Assembly (NCBI GenBank): GCA_964342855.1
Contig: CAYFIB010000003.1
Location: 1 to 64,000, forward strand
DNA length: 64,000 bases
Origin: JBCBJX01 sp964342855
GTDB taxonomy: Bacteria > Pseudomonadota > Alphaproteobacteria > Caulobacterales > Parvularculaceae
Direction: 5' to 3'
This document shows positions 26,554 through 35,687 of this stretch, piece after piece; position 1 is the first letter of the stretch; every line of letters starts with the position of its first letter. The notes under the pieces were generated by a model. The model saw only the letters and a list, made by a program, of their open reading frames with translations. It searched no databases and was not told the DNA's origin. The position numbers and the translations under genes were made by a program.

Positions 26554-27552
26554 CTATCCGCGTTTTGTTTTCGCCAGCTTCGCCAGGGTCGCGGTTTCGC
26601 GCAGCCATGACTTCGCCGGTCGCGCCGGCAGTCCGCCCCATGCTTCGCCCGCCGACACGTTATGCATGAGCCCGGCGCCCGCAGCCACCTTGGCGCCGTC
26701 GCCGATCGTCAGATGGTCGGAGAGCCCGGCCTGTCCGCCGATCATGACGCCGTCGCCGATCACGACGCTGCCGGCGACGCCCGCCTGCCCCGCCAGCACG
26801 CAGAACCGGCCCAAGACGGTGTTATGGCCCACCTGAACGAGGTTGTCGATTTTCGTTCCGTACCCGATGCGCGTGTCGTCGATCGCCCCCCGGTCGACGC
26901 AGGCGTTCGCGCCGATCTCAACGTGGTCGTCCATGATCACGCGTCCGATCTGCGGAACGCGCAGGAGCCCGCTGGCCGTCGGCACGAAGCCGAAGCCCGC
27001 CTCGCCGATCCGAGCTCCCGAAAGCAAATTGCAATCTGCGCCAATGACAGCGCAGTAGATGGACGCGCCAGCCCCGATGCGCGTGCGCGCGCCGATGACG
27101 ACGCCGCGGCCGATCACCACGCCCGGCTCAATGACGGCTTCTGCGCCGATTTCAGCGTCTCCGGCGATGGAAACGCCGGGCGCGATGCGCGCTGTCGGGT
27201 CGATTTTCGCGGAAGGATGAACGCCGTCGCCGAACTCCGAAACGCGCTCGCGATAAACGAGTGGAATTGCGCGCGCGAACGCTTCTTTTGGGTCGTCTAC
27301 GATGATCGTCGGCCACGGCGCGTCGTCAGCGAGACCTTCCGTTACGAGCGCCGCCGCCGGATCACGCCCCTCGAGACGCTTCAGCGCCTTACGGTCGGCC
27401 GCGAAGACCAACGCGCCGACGGCGTCGCCTTCTTCCAGAGACGCGACGCTCTCGATCAGAACGCCGCTGGCGGATGTCGTCCCTCCGACGCCCGCGGCGA
27501 CGGCTTCAATCGCGACCGGCCCCAAGGCCTCAAAAAATCGCGGATCCGCCAT
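26554..27552 (-). CDS. lpxD: UDP-3-O-acylglucosamine N-acyltransferase
   Basis: LpxD adds the N-linked 3-hydroxyacyl chain in lipid A synthesis. The protein is 332 aa from MADPRFFEALGPVAIEAVAA. The N-terminal uridine-binding domain covers about 1-100, then a long hexapeptide-repeat beta helix (HPSAKIDPTARIAPG onward) with the catalytic His in QVGHNTVLGRFC. The open frame upstream of 27552 is antisense-like and was discarded. It lies 25 bp after the skp-like gene and 70 bp before fabZ. Confidence 0.96.
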   Translation of the reverse strand: MADPRFFEALGPVAIEAVAAGVGGTTSASGVLIESVASLEEGDAVGALVFAADRKALKRLEGRDPAAALVTEGLADDAPWPTIIVDDPKEAFARAIPLVYRERVSEFGDGVHPSAKIDPTARIAPGVSIAGDAEIGAEAVIEPGVVIGRGVVIGARTRIGAGASIYCAVIGADCNLLSGARIGEAGFGFVPTASGLLRVPQIGRVIMDDHVEIGANACVDRGAIDDTRIGYGTKIDNLVQVGHNTVLGRFCVLAGQAGVAGSVVIGDGVMIGGQAGLSDHLTIGDGAKVAAGAGLMHNVSAGEAWGGLPARPAKSWLRETATLAKLAKTKRG

Positions 27553-27577
27553 CTCCGTCGCCCCCGCTCGTTTGAGG

Positions 27578-28189
27578 CTACTGAGCCTGCTCGCTTGCGG
27601 CGGCCTGCGCGGCGCGCAATTCTTCAGCGACCTTGTCGAGGTCGATGCGCTCAACGGCGATCGTCTGAATTTTTGCGTCGAGCTTAGCGAGCACTTCGGG
27701 CGTGATGTCCGTCGACTGCGCGGCGAACATGACGTCGGCGCGGTCCAGCATGATCGTCGCACCGCGCGCGTTCACGATCTCTTCGAGGATCGGACGCATC
27801 TCCTCTCCGACGAGGCCGAAAGCCTGCTGTTCGGAGAGCTGCAGCTCGCGAAGCTTCTTCTCGCGAAGACGGCCAAGTTCCTGCTGCTTCACCTGAAACG
27901 CACGAACCTGTTCGGCGAACGCGTCCTCAGCGAGGAGTTCGCGCTGTTGCTGAAGGCGCTCGCCTTCGGCGCGGATTTTTTCCGCTTCGGCCGCGAGTTC
28001 AGCCTGAACGGTTTCGCCAAGTTTTTCGATTTGCGCGGCGATGGATTTGCCCGCTTTCGACTGCGCCAGGATCTGTTGCTGGTTGACGACGACGATGACC
28101 GGCGCGGCGGGCGTCGTTTCCTGAGCGATAGCGGGAGCGGCGGTCGCAGCGGCCAAGGTCGCGGCGATGGCTGCAAAGAAGGTTTTCAT
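27578..28189 (-). CDS. skp: OmpH/Skp-family periplasmic chaperone
   Basis: A 203-aa periplasmic chaperone that holds unfolded outer-membrane proteins on the way to BamA. A Sec signal peptide (cleaved after AIA at residue 22) precedes a beta strand VIVVVNQQQILAQS, then a long charged alpha-helical coiled-coil region (about 48-125) rich in Glu, Gln and Lys, and a C-terminal part ITPEVLAKLDAKI. The family is defined by this architecture rather than strict motifs. Position directly downstream of bamA (45-bp gap) and before lpxD is the conserved order. Confidence 0.9.
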   Translation of the reverse strand: MKTFFAAIAATLAAATAAPAIAQETTPAAPVIVVVNQQQILAQSKAGKSIAAQIEKLGETVQAELAAEAEKIRAEGERLQQQRELLAEDAFAEQVRAFQVKQQELGRLREKKLRELQLSEQQAFGLVGEEMRPILEEIVNARGATIMLDRADVMFAAQSTDITPEVLAKLDAKIQTIAVERIDLDKVAEELRAAQAAASEQAQ

Positions 28190-28234
28190 GTCAGTCCTCT
28201 CTCGTCGAATGCGCCCAGCGCGGGAGCGCTCATA

Positions 28235-30679
28235 TCAGAAACTGGTGCCGGCGCTAAATCGGAAACCTTCGGTGCGGTCGTAGCGCTCGCGTTTGAAGAC
28301 TTCGGCGAAGTCGAAGCGGACCGGCCCGAACGGCGAGTCCCACGAAATCGTAAAGCCGGCCGAATAGCGGAACGACAGGTCATCCTGCACCGGGCCTTCG
28401 AGGATGCTGTCGCCGTTCACGTCAACGAAGAAGCGATCACGGAACTGGATATCGTTCAGCTCCTTGTCTTCATCATCAAGCAGGCCCGCCGTCCCGAAAT
28501 CCGTGAAGACCGAGGCGCGCATGCCGTATTCCGGCGGAATCGGCAAAGGCAGCAGCACTTCCGCCGTCCCGACGGCGTAGGCCTTAGCACCGATCGCCTG
28601 CGTACCGGTGATTAGGCCAGGAATACGGGCGTTCGGATTAAGCGGATCAAACGCCCCGGCGGCGGAAATGAACCGCGGTCCGACGCCGGCGACTTCAAAG
28701 CCGCGGAACCGCGACGCGCCGATGAAGAAGCGATCACTCGTCAGCAGACGGTCGCCGCCAAGACCTTCGACATATCCGGCGCGAAGCGCGAGCTGCCCGA
28801 TGAACCCTTTGTACAGCCGTTGATAGGCCGCGCCGTTGGCTTCCGAGCGCACGTAATTGCGGTCTCCGCCGACGCCGGCGAACGACTGCGTGAATGAAAA
28901 CCGCCAGCCGTCCGACGGCAGGATTGGGTCATTTCGACGGTCGAACGAAACCGTGTATCCCACCTGACTGGTGATGCGTTGCCCGGCTGAGGCGCAGGTC
29001 GGGTTCAGGAAGGCGAGCTCGGTGGGCTGACCATCTGAGCCGATACAGCCGAGCGCCAGCGCAAGACCATCATCCAACTGAACGTCATCGGACCGTAGCG
29101 TGTACCGAAGGCCGATACGACCGTACTCCGACAACGGAAAGCCTGTATTGAGGCCGCCGCCGAGCGTCAGGGACTCAAAACCGGATTCCCGGAAGTTTGT
29201 CCGTACATTGAACAGCTCGAAGCCACCGACAAGGTTCCGGCCAAAGAGGTAAGGCTCCCGGAAGTTGATATCGATCGTCCGCTGACGGCTGGAAGCAGAA
29301 ACGCGGAACCGCGCGAACTGCCCGCGACCGAGCCAGTTCTGCTCGACGATGGAGAACTCCGTCGTGAAGTTATCCGTCGAGGAAATGCCCGCGCCGATAG
29401 AGAAGGAACCTGTTGACCGTTCCTGAACCTGCACGTCAAGCACGGTGCGGTCGGGCGCAGAGCCCGGCTGTTCTTCGATCGTGACTTCGCCGAAATAGCC
29501 AAGGCCGCGGATCCGCACCCTCGAGCGGTCCACGAGAATGCGGTTGAAGGCGTCGCCCTCCGCGATGCGCATTTCGCGACGGATGACTTCATCGATCGTG
29601 CGCGTGTTGCCGCCGATCTCGACGCGCTCGACATAGACGCGCGGGCCTTCATTCACCTGGAAGGTGATGTCGACGACCCCTTCGGCCGGTCGTGTCTGAA
29701 TGCGCGGATTGACGTCGACAAACGCGTAGCCGGAGATGCCGGTCGCGAAGGTAATTGACTCGGTCGCGCTCTCAATGCGGTCCGCGTTGAACTGCTGACC
29801 GGCACGGATACGCACGACCCGTTCGAGCGCATCGCCATTAAGTTTGTCGAGGGTCGTTTCAACCTTGATCTCGCCGAAATCATAGCGCCGCCCCTCTTCC
29901 ACCGTGAAGGTGACGAAGAAGTTCTTCCGGTCCGGCGTCAGTTCGGCGATCGCCGAGACGACGGAAAAGTCCGCGTACCCGTTCTTCGCATAGTGCTGAC
30001 GAAGCAGGTCTCGTTCGAACTCGATCCGATCCGGATCGTAATTGTTCTGCGAGGCGAAAATCTTCCACCAGCGCGACTCCGACGTCAGAACGACCTTTTT
30101 CAGCTCCGCGTCGGTGAACACTTCATTGCCGATGAAGTTGACCTTGGCGATGCCGGTCTTGGGTCCTTCGTCGATCTCGAACACGACATCGACCCGGTTC
30201 TGCGGAAGCTGGCGGACCTTCGGGGTCACCTGCGCGCCGAAGCGACCGGACCGGCGATAGACTTCAAGGATGCGGGAGACGTCCGACTGCACTTTCGCGC
30301 GGGTGTAGACGATGCGCGGCGCCAGCTGAATCTCTTCGACGAACTTGTCTTCCTTGGTGCGCTTGTTCCCCTCGAAAATGACCCGGTTGACGATCGGGTT
30401 CTCCAGAATTTCGACGAGCATCACGCCGTTATCGACAGAGATCGCCGCGTCCGCAAAAAGTCCGGTCCGGAACAGGGTCTTCAGCGACAGGTCAATCAGG
30501 CGCTGATCCGCGACGTCGCCGGCGCCGAGCACCAGATAGGACGCAACGGTGCCCGCCTCGATCCGTTCATTGCCGGAAATGCGGACCGATTGGATGAGCT
30601 GGCGGTCCTGCGCGGCCACGTGCGTTCCGAAGAACGTCAGGACGGCGAGGACGATGACGAGAAAACGCAAACGGATCAT
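28235..30679 (-). CDS. bamA: Outer membrane protein assembly factor BamA
   Basis: BamA is the essential Omp85 barrel that inserts beta-barrel proteins in the outer membrane. The 814-aa precursor starts at MIRLRFLVIVLAVL with a signal peptide ending at VAA (residue 23). Five POTRA repeats occupy about residues 25-350, each with the GN-x-R/GLF-type patterns (RISGNERIE, FIGNEVF, IGGNTRTIDE). The barrel follows, with FVDVN and the conserved fFRGF-like motif ASRFRGFEVAGVGPR near residue 660, and ends in a terminal Phe. An upstream ATG at 30766 is in frame but would disrupt the signal peptide. Confidence 0.97.
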   Translation of the reverse strand: MIRLRFLVIVLAVLTFFGTHVAAQDRQLIQSVRISGNERIEAGTVASYLVLGAGDVADQRLIDLSLKTLFRTGLFADAAISVDNGVMLVEILENPIVNRVIFEGNKRTKEDKFVEEIQLAPRIVYTRAKVQSDVSRILEVYRRSGRFGAQVTPKVRQLPQNRVDVVFEIDEGPKTGIAKVNFIGNEVFTDAELKKVVLTSESRWWKIFASQNNYDPDRIEFERDLLRQHYAKNGYADFSVVSAIAELTPDRKNFFVTFTVEEGRRYDFGEIKVETTLDKLNGDALERVVRIRAGQQFNADRIESATESITFATGISGYAFVDVNPRIQTRPAEGVVDITFQVNEGPRVYVERVEIGGNTRTIDEVIRREMRIAEGDAFNRILVDRSRVRIRGLGYFGEVTIEEQPGSAPDRTVLDVQVQERSTGSFSIGAGISSTDNFTTEFSIVEQNWLGRGQFARFRVSASSRQRTIDINFREPYLFGRNLVGGFELFNVRTNFRESGFESLTLGGGLNTGFPLSEYGRIGLRYTLRSDDVQLDDGLALALGCIGSDGQPTELAFLNPTCASAGQRITSQVGYTVSFDRRNDPILPSDGWRFSFTQSFAGVGGDRNYVRSEANGAAYQRLYKGFIGQLALRAGYVEGLGGDRLLTSDRFFIGASRFRGFEVAGVGPRFISAAGAFDPLNPNARIPGLITGTQAIGAKAYAVGTAEVLLPLPIPPEYGMRASVFTDFGTAGLLDDEDKELNDIQFRDRFFVDVNGDSILEGPVQDDLSFRYSAGFTISWDSPFGPVRFDFAEVFKRERYDRTEGFRFSAGTSF

Positions 30680-30798
30680 CGTGCTGACAGTCGGGTCTCT
30701 AGCTTGGGCGACCGCGCCGGAATGAGGCGGCCGTCGGGGCGTATCGGGTCGCATCGGCCCGGTCAAAGGGTCCGAAGCAAGAAACGGGCGAAACGCGA

Positions 30799-32055
30799 TT
30801 ACCGCACGATCGCGCCCGCGATGAGGTCGGTGACGTCGTTGAAGGTGACGAACACGAAGAACGCCGCCAGCACCAACATCCCCAATCGGTAACCGAAAGC
30901 CTGAGTCTTCGGTCCGAGCGGCGCCCCCGCCGCTTCAAAGCCGTAAAACAGGAGATGGCCGCCGTCCAGAACCGGGATTGGTAACAAGTTGAGAAGACCG
31001 ACGCTGACCGACAGAAAACCGGCGAGATTGATGAGATTGATGATCGCCGTGCGCAGGCCCTGGCCGCCGGCGCCGCCCGCCTCGTAGCTCTGTTCGGCGA
31101 CCTGGCCGGAGTACTTCAGAATGCGCACCGGCCCGCCTAGCTGGCTGGCGTCCTCTTTGCCGACGACGAGGCGGGAGATGTACTTGTAGGTCGTCGAGAT
31201 GACTTCGCCGATCTGACCGGCCGCCCCCGCCATCGCCGAGCCGAGACCGTGCTTCACCTCGCGGAACTGCCGCGGATCGCTGGTGAAGCCGAGGAAGCCA
31301 GCTTTCACGGTGTTGCCGAGCGCGTCCTGAATTTCCCGGCGGTCCGGCGTCGCCGGCAGCTCCACCAGTTCGCCATCGCGCTTCACGGTCAGCACGAGCT
31401 CGTCGCCCGACGAGAGAAACACCGTCATGCGAACCTCGTCGAAGGTCGAAACGGCGCGTCCGTCGATGGCGACGATCTCGTCGCCAGGTAGAAGCCCCGC
31501 CCGCTCGGCGGCGCTTTCTTCCTGCACGGACTGAACGATGGGCAGGATTTCACGCTGACCGAAGCTCATCAGCACCGCGCTAAAAATGACCATGGCGAGG
31601 ACGAAGTTCGCCGCCGGTCCCGCGGCGACGATGATCGCACGCGCCCAGACCGGCTTGTGGTGGAAAGCGCGTTTGCGCTCTTCTTCGCTCAGCCCATCGG
31701 GCTCGCCGGCTCGCGGAAATTGCGTGCCGACGCCGCCGCTCCCTTCGTCGTCGTTCTCGTCAGCATCGTCGGGCGTCTTCGGCATGGAAGCGGCGTTGGC
31801 GTCGCCCCAGAACTTCACATACCCGCCAAGCGGTATCGCGGAGAGCCGCCACTCGACGCCCCAGGGATCGCGGAACTTCGCGAGCGCCTTGCCGAATCCG
31901 AGAGAGAACGTCTCGACCTTCACGCCGAGAAGCCGGGCGGCCGTGAAATGCCCGAACTCATGGAACACGACGACCACGGAAAGAACGAACACGAACGCGA
32001 CGAGAAACACGGGGATGCGAAGCGCCTGTTCGGCGAGTACGGCGATCTGATCCAT
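30799..32055 (-). CDS. rseP: RIP metalloprotease RseP (site-2 protease)
   Basis: An inner-membrane zinc protease that cleaves transmembrane anti-sigma factors and remnant signal peptides. It is 418 aa. Zinc-site HEFGH (His32, Glu33, His36) lies in TM1, a single PDZ domain spans about 185-260 (SAAERAGLLPGDEIVAIDGR), and the third metal ligand region is LLPIPVLDGGH near the C-terminus. Between GGYVKFWGDANA and the next helix there is an acidic low-complexity insertion (about residues 88-115, rich in Asp, Glu and Gly). Order dxr-rseP-bamA is conserved. Confidence 0.95.
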   Translation of the reverse strand: MDQIAVLAEQALRIPVFLVAFVFVLSVVVVFHEFGHFTAARLLGVKVETFSLGFGKALAKFRDPWGVEWRLSAIPLGGYVKFWGDANAASMPKTPDDADENDDEGSGGVGTQFPRAGEPDGLSEEERKRAFHHKPVWARAIIVAAGPAANFVLAMVIFSAVLMSFGQREILPIVQSVQEESAAERAGLLPGDEIVAIDGRAVSTFDEVRMTVFLSSGDELVLTVKRDGELVELPATPDRREIQDALGNTVKAGFLGFTSDPRQFREVKHGLGSAMAGAAGQIGEVISTTYKYISRLVVGKEDASQLGGPVRILKYSGQVAEQSYEAGGAGGQGLRTAIINLINLAGFLSVSVGLLNLLPIPVLDGGHLLFYGFEAAGAPLGPKTQAFGYRLGMLVLAAFFVFVTFNDVTDLIAGAIVR

Positions 32056-32104
32056 CAGTTCGTAGCTCCTCTCGGCGCATCAGGCGTCCGGTGCAGGCAA
32101 AAGG

Positions 32105-33331
32105 TCATTGCGCGCGCTTCTCCACGATCGAACGCGCGGAAGCTCGCGCCGCAGCGTCGGCGGCCATGGCGTCATCCAGCGACGTCAATTCACCCGCAGG
32201 CGTCGCCGCCAGAGTTTCCTCAACGATCGCGGCGATATCGAGGAAACCGACACGCTCTTTCAGAAACGCCTCAACGGCGATTTCGTTCGCGGCGTTCAGA
32301 ACGCCCGGCGCCGTGCCGCCAGCCTTCGCCGCTTCGCGCGCGAGGCGGATGGCCGGAAAGCGAACCGGGTCCGGCGCTTCGAACGTCAGCTGTCCGATCT
32401 CGACGAGATCCAGCGTCGGGCTCGGGCTCGGCGTGCGGTCCGGCCAGGCGAGGCAGGAGGCGATGGGCGTGCGCATGTCCGGCGAGCCGAGCTGAGCCAG
32501 CGTCGAGCCGTCAACGTATTCGACCATGGAGTGGATGACCGACTGCGGATGGACGAGGATCTCGATTTGCTCCTCGGGGGTCGGGAAAAGGTGCGTCGCC
32601 TCGATCAGCTCAAGGCCCTTGTTCATCATCGAGGCGCTGTCGACGGATATCTTGGCGCCCATGGACCAGTTCGGGTGTTTCACCGCTTCAGCGGGCGTCG
32701 CGCGACGCATGGTCTCAATATCCGCCGTGCGAAACGGGCCGCCCGAGGCGGTGAGGATCAGTTTCGAAATCCGGTGCGGCCGCTCGAAATCGTAGACCTG
32801 AAAAATCGCGTTGTGCTCGCTGTCGACCGGCAGAAGCATGCCGCCGGACCGCGCGACCGCCGCCTTCACGACGTCGCCGGCGCAGACGAGCGCCTCCTTG
32901 TTCGCAAGCGCCACCGCCGCGCCGCGCTCAGCGGCGGCGAGCGTTCCCGGCAGGCCCGCGGCGCCGACAATGGCCGACATCACCCAGTCGCTGTCCCGGT
33001 TCGCCGCTTCGACGACGGCCTCGGGCCCGCCGCCGATTTCGATCTCCAGACCGTCCAGTGCGGCGCGGAGCTCCTCAAGCTTCGCAGCGTCGGCGATGGC
33101 AGCGAATTCCGGCCGGAATGCCCGACACTGCTCGGCGAGGAGCGCGACATTGGAGTTGGCCGTGAGCGCCACAACCTCGACGTTCTGCTCGCCGCGCTCC
33201 GCGGCGAAACGCAACAGATCGAGCGTGTTCACGCCGATGGAGCCGGTGGAGCCGAGAACGCATATGCGCTTGGGGTTTCCGACGGAGGTCGGCGCCGTGT
33301 CGGCGGCGTGGAGGTCTTGGGTCTGCGCCAA
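32105..33331 (-). CDS. dxr: 1-deoxy-D-xylulose 5-phosphate reductoisomerase
   Basis: Dxr makes 2-C-methyl-D-erythritol 4-phosphate, the committed step of the MEP isoprenoid pathway. It is 408 aa, with an N-terminal extension of about 20 residues before ICVLGSTGSIGVNTLDLL (NADPH fold). Further motifs: ALANKEALVCAG, PVDSEHNAIFQ (metal ligand region), TASGGPFR, HPNWSMGAKISVDSASMMNKGLELIEA. It is 3 bp downstream of cdsA, in the block that includes uppS, which uses the isoprenoid product. Confidence 0.97.
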   Translation of the reverse strand: MAQTQDLHAADTAPTSVGNPKRICVLGSTGSIGVNTLDLLRFAAERGEQNVEVVALTANSNVALLAEQCRAFRPEFAAIADAAKLEELRAALDGLEIEIGGGPEAVVEAANRDSDWVMSAIVGAAGLPGTLAAAERGAAVALANKEALVCAGDVVKAAVARSGGMLLPVDSEHNAIFQVYDFERPHRISKLILTASGGPFRTADIETMRRATPAEAVKHPNWSMGAKISVDSASMMNKGLELIEATHLFPTPEEQIEILVHPQSVIHSMVEYVDGSTLAQLGSPDMRTPIASCLAWPDRTPSPSPTLDLVEIGQLTFEAPDPVRFPAIRLAREAAKAGGTAPGVLNAANEIAVEAFLKERVGFLDIAAIVEETLAATPAGELTSLDDAMAADAAARASARSIVEKRAQ

Positions 33332-33334
33332 AAT

Positions 33335-34189
33335 TCAGGGCCCCTGCAGGTATGAAACGGCCGCCACCACGGCCGCCATGGCGAACGTCGCGAATATCAT
33401 GCCGTCGAGGCGATCCAAAGCGCCCCCATGCCCGGGGATGAATCCGGAAACGTCTTTCACCCCGAAACGGCGTTTGATCGCGGATTCGACCATGTCGCCG
33501 AGTTCGGTCGCAAGCGCCACCGCGACACCGAGCAGCAGAAAGAAGCCGGGGGCCTCGGTGTTGAAGATCGCGCCGCCAGCGATCGCCGCGACCGCGCCGC
33601 CCGCCAGCGCGCCGCCCGCCAGCCCCGACCAGGTTTTGCCAGGCGAAATCTCCGGCGAAAAACGCGGTCCACGCAGAGATTTTCCCGCGATGTAAGCCCC
33701 GGAATCGGTCGCCCAGACGATAAGGAAAAGAAAAAGAACCAGCGCCTCGCCGGAATTCGGCCCGGCGCGCAGCCAGATGAGCGCGATCGACGGCCCAACG
33801 AGATAGGGCGCCCCGACAGCCGCCCAGATCGCCCCGCGTCCGCCCTTCCCGACCAGCAACGCCGCAAGGCCGCCCGCCGCAGCCGCGCCGAACGCCGCCT
33901 CGTAGGCGCCGCGCGCCGCAAACGCCATGGCGAGCGCCGACGAGATGGCGAGCGCGAAGAAGGAGCGGGAAAATTCACGCCCCTCCACCATTCGGGTCCA
34001 CTCGAACACGAGAACGACCGACAATGCAGAGACGAGACTGGCGAAGACAATGCCGCCCGCACGCGTCGCGCCAAGAGCGACGCCGGCGAGAACAGCGCCG
34101 GAAATGATCCGAAGACCAAGCGCCGAACCGATGAGCCGCTTCACGGCGTCAAATCCATTCGCGCGCGCCGCCGCGGCCGGCTCCTGCAT
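33335..34189 (-). CDS. cdsA: Phosphatidate cytidylyltransferase (CDP-diglyceride synthase)
   Basis: CdsA makes CDP-diacylglycerol from phosphatidate and CTP, the branch point of phospholipid synthesis. It is a 284-aa polytopic membrane protein with about seven to eight hydrophobic segments. The family signature is at the C-terminus: ESAIKRRFGVKDVSGFIPG followed by HGGALDRLDG, with the catalytic Asp. The start overlaps the uppS stop by one base. Confidence 0.95.
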   Translation of the reverse strand: MQEPAAAARANGFDAVKRLIGSALGLRIISGAVLAGVALGATRAGGIVFASLVSALSVVLVFEWTRMVEGREFSRSFFALAISSALAMAFAARGAYEAAFGAAAAGGLAALLVGKGGRGAIWAAVGAPYLVGPSIALIWLRAGPNSGEALVLFLFLIVWATDSGAYIAGKSLRGPRFSPEISPGKTWSGLAGGALAGGAVAAIAGGAIFNTEAPGFFLLLGVAVALATELGDMVESAIKRRFGVKDVSGFIPGHGGALDRLDGMIFATFAMAAVVAAVSYLQGP

Positions 34190-34950
34190 CAGCCGAAGCG
34201 CCGGTCCAGCCCGCCATAGCGGCGCTCGCGCAGGCGAAACTCATCGATCGCAGCGGCGAGATGCTCGCCTTTATAATCAGGCCACAGAACGTCCTGAAAC
34301 ACGAACTCCGCGTAGGCCGCCTGCCAGACGAGGAAGTTGGAAAGGCGCTTTTCCCCGCTCGTTCGGATGACAAGGTCCGGGTCCGGCGCGTCGCGCGTGT
34401 CGAGGCGCGTGGAGAGGAGCGCATCGGTGATCGCGTCGGGCTCCAGCCGCCCGGCGGCCGCCTCAGCCGCGAGTTCGCGCGCGGCGCGCACAAGCTCGTC
34501 GCGCCCGCCGTAATTAAAAGCGATCTGCAAAGTGAGACGGGCATTGTCCGCCGTCGAACGTTCTGCGTCCTCGATGATCTGGAGGATGTCGTCCTCCAGC
34601 CCCTCGCGCGATCCGACGATCCGCACGCGCACGCCTTCGGCGGCGAGTTTGCGCAGGTCTGATTTCGCGAATTGGCGCAGGAGCCCCATGAGATCAGAGA
34701 CCTCCGCGGGGGGCCGCATCCAGTTCTCGGTTGAAAAGCTATAGAGCGTCAGCCACTCCACGCCCATTTCTGCGGCGGCGCGCACGGTGCGGCGCACGGC
34801 CTCCACGCCCTGACGGTGGCCCATGGCGCGCGGCAGCCCGCGGGCGTTCGCCCAACGCCCGTTGCCGTCCATGATGATGGCGACATGCCGCGGCGGCGGG
34901 GCGTCCGCGCCGCCGCCGGCGATGTCAGCCTGTTCGCTCGCCTGGCTCAT
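34189..34950 (-). CDS. uppS: Isoprenyl transferase (undecaprenyl diphosphate synthase)
   Basis: A cis-prenyltransferase that makes the C55 carrier lipid for peptidoglycan and other envelope polymers. It is 253 aa. Motifs: HVAIIMDGNGRWANARGLPR with the catalytic Asp near residue 28, GHRQGVEAVR, TLYSFSTENWMRP, and ALNYGGRDELVRA-like FNYGGRDELVRAAREL; the C-terminal DLVIRTSGEKRLSNFLVWQ substrate site is complete. A short Ala/Asp/Gly-rich leader precedes the fold. It lies between frr and cdsA in the conserved order. Confidence 0.96.
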   Translation of the reverse strand: MSQASEQADIAGGGADAPPPRHVAIIMDGNGRWANARGLPRAMGHRQGVEAVRRTVRAAAEMGVEWLTLYSFSTENWMRPPAEVSDLMGLLRQFAKSDLRKLAAEGVRVRIVGSREGLEDDILQIIEDAERSTADNARLTLQIAFNYGGRDELVRAARELAAEAAAGRLEPDAITDALLSTRLDTRDAPDPDLVIRTSGEKRLSNFLVWQAAYAEFVFQDVLWPDYKGEHLAAAIDEFRLRERRYGGLDRRFG

Positions 34951-34993
34951 GCCGCTCCTCTTCCCCCGGGCGGATGGCCGCTTCTCGCGGCCC

Positions 34994-35545
34994 TCAGACC
35001 TGCATGATCTCTTCTTCTTTGGCCGACAACATGTCGTCGACCGCCTTCACTTTGCCGTCAGTCAGCTTCTGGATTTCGTCCGACAGCGACTTCTTATCAT
35101 CCTCGCCGACGCCTTCAGCCTTCTTAACGGCGTCCATGCCGTCGCGCCGCACGTTGCGAACAGCGATTTTCGCCTGCTCGGCGTATTTCGCGGCGACCTT
35201 CGTCAGATCCTTGCGGCGCTCTTCCGTGAGCGGCGGCAGCGGCAGCCGAAGCGTCTGACCGTCGACGACCGGGTTCACGCCAAGCCCCGATTCACGGATC
35301 GCCTTCTCCGTCGCGCCGACCAGCGCCTTGTCCCAGACCGACACCGTGATCATGCGCGGCTCGGGCACCGAGACCGTGCCCACCTGCGCGATCGGCATTT
35401 TCGAGCCGTAGGCGTCGACCATGATCGGGTCGAGAAGGCTGGTGTTCGCGCGACCGGTGCGCAGGCCGGCGAATTCCGCTTTCAGCGCCGCCAGCGCTTT
35501 TTCCATGCGGCTTGAAAGATCTTTGATTTCAGGCGCCTCGGACAT
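34994..35545 (-). CDS. frr: Ribosome recycling factor
   Basis: RRF releases ribosomes from mRNA after termination together with EF-G. It is 183 aa from MSEAPEIKDLSSRMEKAL. I chose the second Met (35545) because GAGGA is spaced correctly, about 9 nt before it, whereas the first ATG at 35554 abuts that site. Motifs: EFAGLRTGRANTSLLDPI (tRNA-mimic helix), the flexible hinge region near PPLTEERRKDLTKVA, and the C-terminal helix rich in Lys and Glu. It lies between pyrH and uppS. Confidence 0.96.
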   Translation of the reverse strand: MSEAPEIKDLSSRMEKALAALKAEFAGLRTGRANTSLLDPIMVDAYGSKMPIAQVGTVSVPEPRMITVSVWDKALVGATEKAIRESGLGVNPVVDGQTLRLPLPPLTEERRKDLTKVAAKYAEQAKIAVRNVRRDGMDAVKKAEGVGEDDKKSLSDEIQKLTDGKVKAVDDMLSAKEEEIMQV

Positions 35546-35687
35546 TTTCTCCATTCCTCAGTTTGCGTTCCCTCTGTGGGGAACCGGGCGACGCCGACAT
35601 GCGACGCCCTATAACGGGCGCGCCCGGCGCGCAAAGACGCTGGACACTCGCCCCAGCCGACGACCGGCGCAAGTGGGCGTAAAGCCT

